Source: Pictodentalium vernedei
Lineage: Eukaryota; Mollusca; Scaphopoda; Dentaliida; Dentaliidae
NCBI GenBank assembly: GCA_031216915.1
Contig: CM062297.1
Location: 542,522,971 to 542,586,970 of the forward strand
Length of the DNA stretch: 64,000 nucleotides
Reading direction: 5' to 3'
The notes beneath the pieces were generated by a model. That model made no database searches. It saw nothing but the letters and a program-made list of their open reading frames with translations, and was not told the origin of the DNA. The position numbers and the translations under genes are program-made. Shown piece after piece: positions 56,561 through 64,000 of this stretch (position 1 is its first letter; each line of letters begins with the position of its first letter).

Positions 56561-57418
56561 TGTACCCTGCAAAGCATTCAAGAACAAGAATGTTACCAAG
56601 GTAACACATGCGTCCACCTTCTGACTGTCCTTAACATTTGTAGAAAGTTTAACAATTGTACTAGGATTCATTTCTGAGTATGGCTGAGACACGAATATTG
56701 ACCGATTTTTAGTGTGACCTTGATCTTGAAGGTAGGAAGCTGGCAAAGGTGTGTGTCACATCCTCCCATGGTCCTTTATAATTGTGTGGAGTTTGATGAC
56801 TGTGGCCCTAACAGTTTTCGAGTTATTTGCTCGGACACACGCACACTTCAATCACTATATGCCACCCGACTTAGGGGCATACAAATTGCAATGTTCAAAA
56901 ATCATTGCTAACAGAAACTTTTCTTGGCAGAAATCAAATATTTACAAAGTAAAAACAAATGATATGAATGCAATGATCAGAACTGCACAGCACAAGTGGG
57001 AAGCAATTTTTAATCACAAATCTGAATGGCTGGTTTTGACAGGAAGGTCAAGTCACGGATGTAAGAAGGTGCTATGCTAAAACAGTATTCTTTCTAAAGT
57101 TCCTGTTGGGGAACTTATTTCGGGGTTTTTTTTCACTGTTGAGGATGACCAAATATGTAATGCGGACGTGCACAGGAACCTAATACTTCGGATTATACCT
57201 ACATCGACTGAACCTTGTGCTAGGGCCGGGCAGTTGATTGGTTTGGTTCAGGTTTTTTTTTCATAAACGAAAATGAACTGCTGCCATAACGAACAAGAGG
57301 GGTATGTCCATCCACATTTGCTAACAAACACGTGGCATGCAATAAATCTAGGCTTATTACAAATCTGCAAAAATATCTGGTCATTTGTGCTATATAGCCC
57401 CTATACAGGGTATATGAT
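56561..57418. other. Spacer, nothing recognised
   Basis: 'CTAGGGCCGGGCAGTTGATTGGTTTGGTTC' at 57221 resembles a hAT-type foldback end also seen at 16437. A 109-codon frame at 56751-57080 is unsupported. Confidence 0.45.
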
Positions 57419-57448
57419 GACTGGATTCGCATCACAAATGCTATACAA

Positions 57449-58546
57449 ACACGAGGCCCCAAGGGGCCTTAATCGCTCACCGGGCAAAGTGATTCGAACA
57501 AAGTGGTTTAAAGAAGTATTTGGGGTCACATTCAGTTAGACATGGTTCATCAACACTACAAAGGAATGAAGTCATGAGAGACAAATGTTATGGAACTAGG
57601 GACATGGCTTAAACAAACTTGAATACCCCCTAAGGATTGTACATACCAAATATCAAAAGCATTCATCTGCTGGATCTGAAGAAGATTTTTAAAGAAAATT
57701 CCTCATTTTGAACTAAGTTATCATTCGGACTCCCAGTCAGCCCAAATATGAACCCAGGGACTTGGATTGAACAAACCTGAATATCACCCCCTAAGGATGC
57801 CAAATATCAAAACATTCTGAATCTGAAGATTTTTAAAGAAAAATTCCTCATATTGACTAAGTTATAATTTGGGCTCCCACAGGGAGCCCAAATATGGACC
57901 CAGGGACTTGGCTTTAACAAACTTGAATCTCACCCCCCTAAGGATGCTACACACCCCATATCAAAACGTTCCGACTGCTGAATCTGAAGATTTTTAAAGA
58001 AAATTCCTCATTTTGAACTAAGTTATCATTCGGGTTCCCACAGTGAGCCCAAATATGGACCTTGAGACATGGTTTGAACAAACTTGGATCTCACCCCCTA
58101 AAGATGCTGCATACCAAATATCAAAACATTCTGATTGCTGGATCTGGAGCAGATTTTTTAAGAAATTTGCCTGAAATGCACAAAGTTCGAATTTGGGCTT
58201 CTAGAGTGAGCCAAAATATGAATCCAGGGGGCCGATTTGAACAAACTTGAATCAGACCCATACCAAGATGCTGCATACCAAGTATCAAAAGATTCTGCCC
58301 ACTGGTTCTGGAGAAGATTTTTTAATAATTTTTCTATAATTCATACGGTACTATCAAGAGTTATGCCCCATACAGAGCCACCAAGGTACGTGGCCATTTC
58401 ATTTGAACAAACATAAATTGCCATATAGTAATGAACATCCACATGAAGTTTTGTGAAAATTGGACCAGTGGTTTCAGAGAAGTCGTTTGAAAAATGTTCA
58501 CGACGACGGATGGCCGGTGATAAGTTAAGCTCCCTTCAGTGAGCTA
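57449..58546 (+). mobile_element. Family A element 9, inserted in segment S
   Basis: Head ACACGAGGCCCCAAGGGGCCTTAATCGCTCACCGGGC; five monomers with GGGCTC-N7-GAGCCC. Tail GACGACGGATGGCCGGTGATAAGTTAAGCTCCCTTCAGTGAGCTATA (motif described in parts). S sequence runs up to ACAAA before it and resumes with AAGTCCAAATAC after it, without duplication. Confidence 0.83.
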
Positions 58547-58650
58547 TAAAGTCCAAATACTAAACATTTTTCTTTCATATTAGCCGTGTATTCACTATTT
58601 ATCATCACTTTTTGAAAGCAAGATGGAAACTGCTAATCAAATTTTTAACA
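58547..58650. repeat. Duplicated host segment S, copy 2, right part
   Basis: GTCCAAATACTAAACATTTTTC... through AAGATGGAAACTGCTAATCAAATTTTTAA corresponds to 53134-53230. Its left part is 57419-57448. Confidence 0.8.
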
Positions 58651-59059
58651 AGCGAAGACCAATACCGGATCTGGACCTGCGTCGCTGCATGCAATTGAAT
58701 CGGCAAACAGGAAGTGGCTGCATGGCAGATCTGAAAATTGCATACACGATACAACTGATCATTATCAGGCTCCAGATGAAATATAAAATCAATCCCTTGC
58801 ATAGAAGCCGAGAAAAGTTTGACGAAAAATTTCAATATTCAGTAGGTACAGTAAAATTTCAAAGTATCGGCAAACAGGAAGTGGCTGCACGGCGGATCTG
58901 AAAATTGCTTACACGATACAACTCATCATTATGAAGCAGCAGACCAAATATAAAATCATTCCCTTTCATAGAAGCCAAGAAAACTGACGGAAGAAGTGTT
59001 TCGGATGGACGGAGTCGAGCGGTTACTTGACCTGCTCTGCCACTGGCGACGCAGGTAAA
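58651..59059 (+). mobile_element. Family J element 2
   Basis: Arms ACCTGCGTCGC (58675-58685) and GCGACGCAGGT (59046-59056). Two monomers are nearly the same as in J1 (22691). Its microsatellite is short (GGATGGACGGAG), where J1 has a longer GGACGGACGGACAG run. Confidence 0.83.
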
Positions 59060-59397
59060 AATACCCTGCTATATTATATTGATTGATATATACATCCTTA
59101 ATTGATAATACTAGGAGATAGATATTTTTTCTGCATTTTCTGACTGGTCTGACTCATTTGCACTGAATGACCTTAGTTTACATCTTTGTTACACTAATAT
59201 ATTGTACATATAGCTGTTGATTGTTTAAGTAGGTCAAGAACCTTATTTACTTGAACTATGACAGAATCAACTAGAAACTGAGAACCTTGTAGAAATTTCA
59301 TCTTCTTGAAATCTGATAACCCATACCCGAGATACAGGCTGAACAGACAAATAATGTCTATTTCCTACAATTTCCAAGTCAAAAAGGGGGATAACTC
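59060..59397 (+). repeat. Old repeat plus family M fragment, abuts family A
   Basis: 59142-59200 matches 29852-29960 (TGACTGGTCTGACTCATTTGCACTGAATGACCTT in part). 59285-59350 repeats the M phrase GAAATCTGATAACCCA(A/T)ACC(T/C)GA. The A head starts at about 59398. Confidence 0.5.
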
Positions 59398-59796
59398 TAA
59401 GAAGAGGCCCCAAAGAGCCTTAATCGCTCAAAGGCCAAAATGGTTCAAAGTAGTATTTGGGGTCACATTCAGTTAGACATGGTTCATCAACACTACAAAG
59501 GAATGAAGTGATGAGACAAATTTTATGGAACTAGGGACATGGCTTGAACAAACTTGAATCTTACCCCCCTAAGGATGCTGCATACCAAATATCAAAAGCA
59601 TTCATCTGCTGCATCTGAAGAAGATCCTCATATTGCACCAAGTTAAAATTTGGGCTCAAACTGGGAGCCCAAATATTAACCCAGGGACTCGATTTGAACA
59701 AACTTGATTGTGGTCCACCTAGAGATGATGTATACCAAATATGAAAAGATTCTGACCACAGGATCTGAAGGAGATTCTAAGAAATTCTCATATTAC

Positions 59797-59899
<103 letters not shown>

Positions 59900-60768
59900 T
59901 AGAGATGTTGAGGACCAAATATGAAAAGATTCTGACTGGTGGATCTGAAAATTTTTTAATGAAATTTCCTCATATTGCACAAAGTTAAAATTCAGGCTCC
60001 CATATGGAGCCCAAATATTAACCCAGTGACTCGATTTGAACAAACTTGAATCTGACCCCCCTTGAGATGTATACCGAATATTAAAGAATTCCGCCTGGTG
60101 GATCTTTTTTTTGATTTTGGAAAAGACGTTCATGGGTGCTATCAGAGTTATGCCTCCTGTGGGCGTGGCAACTTTATTTGAACAAACTTGAATTGACATA
60201 TGATAGGGAACATGCACAGAAAAATTTGTTGAATTTGGTCCAGTAGTTTGTGAGAAGTGGATAACGTAAAGTTTACGACGGATGGACGGACAGACAGAAA
60301 GTGATTAGTAAAGCTCCCCTGACAGGTTTGGCAATTTCAGGAGAGCGATTTTTTAGCTCTCCTTACTGCCCTCCTGAAAGAATTAAGGAGAGCGAAAAAT
60401 TGCTCTCCTAACTCCTAAATATTTTGGCCTGGGATGATTGAGATTACATGTATTATGCTCACATTAAATTTTTGTTGTAAAGCAAAAATGTAATTTAACT
60501 TCGAAGTCACATAACATCACGTAATTTCATTTTGAAAGTGGTTTAGTGGTAAAAGGTAATGGCTGCAACCATACCCAAACACAGTTGCAATCATTTGAAG
60601 CAAAATGGGTCACAGCAATATTTTTTTTTTCTGTCAGTTTCAAGTTCAACAACTGACATCACAGTTTGAGGGGTAATTATTCAAGGAATATTGACACTAT
60701 AATATACTACTATTACTACTATCCTGTCACTTGAAGCACTTGCACCAGGATGTGACTGTAGATTCAAG

Positions 60769-60841
60769 CAGACCTGTTGTCCAAGAAAGTCATATGCCTA
60801 CCACTACCACCTTCAACCCCCTTTCTTGGACAACAGGTCTG
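60769..60841. repeat. Hairpin, 21-bp perfect stem, 31-nt loop
   Basis: Arms 60769-60789 and 60821-60841 (CAGACCTGTTGTCCAAGAAA... and its complement) match without mismatch. The size is that of an animal microRNA precursor, but perfect pairing is more typical of recent palindromes or hairpin-siRNA loci. Confidence 0.92.
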
Positions 60842-60886
60842 GGTACACACACAGGTCTTGTCAAGTGTGTGTTTGGTTGCCAAGTG

Positions 60887-60911
60887 AGACATCTAGATGT
60901 TCTAGATGTCT
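60887..60911. repeat. Hairpin, 11-bp perfect stem, 3-nt loop
   Basis: AGACATCTAGA-TGT-TCTAGATGTCT. Confidence 0.93.
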
Positions 60912-61115
60912 AAGAGATTTTGCTTTACCTTAGTAAAGTTAATAAAATCACTGATGTAGTCTGTTGGTTTCAGTTTCAATGAGTTCGTTCAATTGGATAC
61001 TTAAAATGTTGTGTAAAGCTAATTGCTCTCCTAAGCTGATTGAGGAGAGCGATTTTTTGCCCTCCTGCATTTTTCAGAATACCAGGCCTGCCTTGAGCTT
61101 CGCTCAGGTGAGCTA

Positions 61116-61116
<1 letters not shown>

Positions 61117-61151
<35 letters not shown>
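61117..61151. repeat. poly(A) run, about 33 nt
   Basis: Follows directly after the GAGCTAATAA end of the family A element. Confidence 0.93.
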
Positions 61152-61153
<2 letters not shown>

Positions 61154-61333
61154 AGTGTGTGCATAGCTATGACCAACAAATATAATATTTTTCATAGGTA
61201 TGCCCACACTAGTTTTTTTTTATAGAAAATAATAATTTACTCGTTATGAAAGTTATGAATATTCTCAGATGGACTCACACACAACAGACAGATGGACGGA
61301 CGCATGTAATCCAGTACACCCCCATTTTCTTCG
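61152..61333 (+). mobile_element. Family G tail fragment
   Basis: GACAGATGGACGGACGCATG, then the hairpin ACACCCCCATTTTCTTCGAAAGTGGGGGTATAA. No head or monomers recognised. Family B starts directly after it. Confidence 0.65.
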
Positions 61334-61951
61334 AAAGTGGGGGTATAATTATCAGATTTACACCAAAAACTATACAGCTCAGCACATCAGTAACCAGAAG
61401 ACATATATGAAGTAACATGACAATAGGATTGATATTTTCAAGTTATCGAATGCCAAAGGGATTGGAGGAATTTTCAATTTGAAGGACAAAGGGTTAATAT
61501 CTCAGGATCAAAATAACAGATCTGCACCAAAAACTATACAGCTCGGCACCTCAGTAACCTGAACACAAATATAAAGTAACTTGACAATCCAAGCAATATT
61601 TTTCAAGTTATCTCATGCCAAAGAAATGGATACCAACGCCGGACGGATGGACAAAGGATGTTTGTTTGTTGGTGGTTAACGTCACATATTTATGCACCAT
61701 GGCTAATCGTGACACAACATGGAGATGAAGTCAAGTGTAGTCAATCGTTGATCAACATGTTGCCCATTTTAGAGGACTTTCACCCCAAGCATTGGTGACT
61801 GGGTCCTATTTTACTAGTAAAGCGGAACTGGTTTACCACAGTAAACAAGTGCTGCTTACTTCCCGGGGTTCCCACGGGGAGGACAAAGGATGGACGAACG
61901 ACCACCCCAGATGCCGGCATTATGTGTGCCATACATAGTATGGGTACACAT
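61334..61951 (+). mobile_element. Family B element 4, 5' truncated, carries a SINE-like insertion
   Basis: Starts inside a monomer (TTATCAGATTTACACC). Two monomers, GGACGGATGGACAAAGG, then family E at 61661-61880, and the tail GTATGGGTACACAT (61938-61951). Confidence 0.8.
61661..61880 (-). mobile_element. Family E SINE-like copy 5, 12-bp target duplication
   Basis: GGACAAAGGATG flanks both sides (61649-61660, 61881-61892). On the minus strand: TCCCCGTGGGAACCCCGGGA, TGTTTACTGTGGTAAAC, ACTAGTAAAATAGGACCC, CCTCTAAAATGGGC and a tail ending ACCACCAACAAACAAA. No tRNA-like box B is visible, so the head class is unclear. Confidence 0.88.
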
Positions 61952-62624
61952 AAATGAAAGTGTCAATGACACTGTAGTTCAACTTGACAAACTTGAACTT
62001 GGTAAGTTATAAATGGCAAAATTGAAGATCATTGGTACCAATGTCATTTTTTTTGCCAGTGGCAACATTTTTTGACAGAAACCGAAGAAAATCGATAGCT
62101 CCCATCTAGAGGCCACCCCAAACAAGCATGCCAGGTTTCAAAGCAATCCGATCATAAATGTGCCCTGTAGGGTGTATAAAAGGGAAATATTGTGGTCTGA
62201 CTAGACTAAATTCTACGAACATTGGCCGTGGCAACATTTTTTGCCGGAAATTGAAGAAAATCGATAGCTCCCATCTAGAGGTCACCCTAAATAAGCATAC
62301 CAGGTTTCAAAGCAATCAAATCATAAATGTGCCCTGTAGCATGTGCCAAAGGGAAATATTGTGGTCTGACTAAACTAAGTTCTAAGAACGTTGGCCGCGG
62401 CAACATTTTTTGACGGAAATTGAAGAAAATCGATAGCTCCCATCTAGAGGTCACCCCAAACAAGCATGCCAAGTTTCAAAGTAATCTGATCATAAATGCG
62501 ACCTGTGAGGTGTGCGAAAGGAAATTGTGGACGTACGTACTAACATACTAACGTATGTACGTACGCCGACGGACGAGAAGTGATGGCAATAGCTCAGCTT
62601 GACTTTGTCAAGTTGAGCTAAAAA
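61952..62624 (+). mobile_element. Family F element (C-type ends, different core)
   Basis: Head palindrome AGTGTCAATGACACT and arm TCAACTTGAC (61979-61988); tail GTCAAGTTGA (62607-62616). Terminal hairpin AGCTCAGCTTGAC/GTCAAGTTGAGCT (12 of 13). Three monomers of about 178 bp with AAATCGATAGCTCCCATCTAGAGG. A TACGTACGTA-type stretch and GACGGACG precede the tail. Confidence 0.83.
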
Positions 62625-63278
62625 TTAAAACATTAAAGTTTACCTATGAATTGGATGGGACATCTATTTCACACCGGTCATGCCATGGGCAGTGAAATGA
62701 AAACAGGCGAAATCTAGTAGCTTTCTACTTGCCAATTCGTAAACAGGACATTGGGGTTTTCATTGCAAAGGTTTTTTCTTTTTTTTGGGGGGGGGGGGGG
62801 GGGGGGGGTTAGGCTAGTTCTTAATGAACTACAGTAGAACCTGTCTTGAGACACCGCCCTTTTGGGTCACACAAAAGTGGTCTCTCAAGACAGGTGGTCT
62901 CTCATATCAGGTTTCAGGTTTTCTCAAGTCAGTGAATAACCAACCACAAAATTCAGAAATGGAGAATGGATTTTTGTAATTACTCTGTAGATCTTTTTTA
63001 TCAAGTTTTTGTACCAAATTGAAATGGACTGTTACAACAAGAGCACCGCCTAGCAGGGCAACATACGCTCGTCAAAATTGGAACATGCATAAGTGTCTCT
63101 GGGGTAAAGTTTGAAATTTTTGTTGACTCGACTACATCTTCCCCCCCTCCCCCTTCGCCCAAAGCTGACTGGAAATTCACAAAGCACACTGGCATCAATT
63201 CATGATTATCATGTTCATGTTTGTTTTTGTTCACAGTAGACTGAGCCATTGGTGTTCAATGTCAACTTCACGAATAAG
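62625..63278. other. Spacer with poly(G) and an I-type head fragment
   Basis: About 23 G (with preceding T run) near 62787-62808. 'TCTTGAGACACCGCCC...AAAAGTGGTCTCTCAAGACAGG' (62853-62906) is an imperfect inverted repeat. At 63036-63090 'ACAAGAGCACCGCCTAGCAGGGCAACATACGC' resembles the I head at 42825. No gene. Confidence 0.45.
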
Positions 63279-63450
63279 CAGAGGCGGACTGGCCGATCGG
63301 GTGACCAGATGATTTCCCCATATCGCTACTGCGGGGAGGGGGATATGCATGGATGGACAGGTAAATTGGTAGAGAGACCGCCACTGTTGCCATATAGGCC
63401 GGCCAGCTGCTGAATTTTCCCAAACCGAATTTTTAGCCGTTCCACCTCTG
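63279..63450. mobile_element. hAT-type MITE, 172 bp
   Basis: CAGAGGCGGACTGGCC and the complement of ...CCGTTCCACCTCTG agree at 12 of 16 positions. Flanks CGAATAAG (63271-63278) and CAGATAAG (63451-63458) agree at 6 of 8. CAGAGGTGG-type ends and an 8-bp duplication fit an old hAT MITE. The 86-codon minus frame across it is not a gene. Confidence 0.7.
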
Positions 63451-63529
63451 CAGATAAGGTCATTTTGTGCCAGTTGTATAAAATAATGCACGTTTCGTCA
63501 CTCTCAGATTTTTAATGGCCTTAGGGTGA

Positions 63530-63868
63530 AGTGCAATGGCTCAGCAGTTGACTGTTGGACTTCTATGCTAGAGGTCCCGAGTTCGATCCCTGCCTGGGAC
63601 TACCCACGTTGTGTCCTTGGGCAAGGCACCTTATCCCGGTTGTCTACATGGGGGCACGAGATGCCGTGTACTAAGGCGTACTGCACGTCGGTAGAGAACA
63701 TGTCTTCAACCGCTGTAAATCTGCTTTAGCAGAGCTTGAATAGAGTTGAAATCTTGATGAGCTGACTGCTCGTCGATACTTGGTTCTCTCCGGCTTCCTC
63801 CACCCATACAACTGTCACGATCAACCATTGCACATACGTATATGACCTAAAACACCAATAAATAAATA
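63530..63868 (+). mobile_element. tRNA-derived SINE, full length, 16-bp perfect target duplication
   Basis: AATGGCCTTAGGGTGA is repeated exactly at 63514-63529 and 63869-63884. The head has an A box (TGGCTCAGCAGTTGAC) and a B box (GAGTTCGATCCC) for RNA polymerase III. The body has GTGTCCTTGGGCAAGGCACC, CTACATGGGGGCACGAG and GAGAACATGTCTTCAACC. The 3' part CTTCCTCCACCC...TGACCTAAAACACC ends in AATAAATAAATAA. Complete ends and an exact duplication imply a young copy. Mobilised by a LINE in trans (family knowledge). Confidence 0.93.
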
Positions 63869-63884
63869 AATGGCCTTAGGGTGA

Positions 63885-64000
63885 GTGACAGAGTTGTCTC
63901 ATGTTCTGAACGTTATTTATATACCAGGCATACTGACTGATTAAAAGGCAGTAAAGCATGTGAAAGGCAGTGGTGGAAATGTCTGAAAGGGAAGAGGGGG
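63885..64000. other. Window end, nothing recognised
   Basis: Sequence beyond the SINE duplication; no feature supported. Confidence 0.5.

Larger units (their letters stand above)
60323..61090. mobile_element. 768-bp insertion with CAGG...CCTG ends
   Basis: Ends CAGGTTTGG.. and ..CCAGGCCTG, each followed internally by the inverted GAGAGCGATTTTTT / AAAAATTGCTCTCC blocks (60341-60405; 61023-61070). Flanks CCCTGA and CCTTGA (5 of 6 match) suggest a short, decayed duplication. It contains two strong hairpins (60769-60841, 60887-60911). No ORF; probably a non-autonomous cut-and-paste element. Confidence 0.65.

Noticed and set aside
57221-57265. GGGCCGGGCAGTT start as a complete hAT element
   Set aside because: No matching opposite end or target duplication was found, here or at 16437.
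63231-63491. 86-codon minus-strand frame
   Set aside because: Spans the 172-bp MITE; no motif.
63540-63600. tRNA gene
   Set aside because: Boxes A and B are present but there is no cloverleaf with a proper acceptor stem; it is the head of a SINE with its own target duplication.

Overview
The window looks like nuclear DNA of an invertebrate metazoan, most likely a mollusc and probably a bivalve. This is inferred from one intron-rich RNA-binding protein gene with canonical GT/AG splice sites, AT-rich introns, tRNA-derived SINEs, and a very high load of short elements built like bivalve 'pearl' repeats and Helentron-associated elements (tandem core, GGAC/ACGG microsatellite, terminal hairpin). 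There are no bacterial-type operons. Two classes of coding sequence can be supported. The first is four exons of an hnRNP A/B/D-type protein on the minus strand (29366-29493, 24729-24887, 15564-15695, 1-91). They join in frame through the second half of RRM1, all of RRM2 and the start of an RGG tail. The start codon and RNP2 half of RRM1 were not found, and the 3' end lies beyond base 1. The second is a frameshifted hAT transposase with a BED finger (38360-40259, minus) inside a 3,079-bp hAT element with perfect 17-bp terminal repeats and an 8-bp target duplication.

Layout. 1-15.5 kb: last visible intron, holding a long near-perfect hairpin, a reverse SINE, family B and C elements, and a 2.7-kb TAGTG-type hAT (10041-12743) that carries a family A element. 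15.6-24.9 kb: RRM2 exons separated by a second TAGTG-type hAT (17281-18546, with a family G element inside), family A and G copies, and a D element interrupted by A, itself interrupted by J. 24.9-30 kb: SINE-like copies, A and G elements, and the RRM1 exon. 30-37.3 kb: a nine-monomer A element abutting a B element that is split by a 725-bp insertion and by two nested CAGGG/AGGG-type hATs. 37.7-40.7 kb: the transposase-bearing hAT. 41-52 kb: K, I, C and A elements and a TTAA-flanked foldback. 53-64 kb: a duplicated host segment with independent A and J insertions, an F-type array, a 102-nt poly(C)-rich tract, B/F elements and a full-length SINE with a 16-bp duplication.

The most striking feature is that at least eight repeat families share one architecture: a 5' arm, a tandem core of 140-340-bp monomers, a GGAC-rich microsatellite, then a 3' hairpin whose right arm is the reverse complement of the 5' arm. 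The arm sequence is family-specific. All of roughly 28 recognisable copies point the same way (5' to 3' on the plus strand), antisense to the hnRNP gene. Many lie end to end, some with identical ends but unrelated cores. The general architecture matches published Helentron/HINE structure. The orientation bias, the core swapping and the recurring GCCATCTTG (YY1-like) dyads in the cores of three families are the points most worth following up. No computation or database search was run; element boundaries without a target duplication are good to about 10-20 bp.
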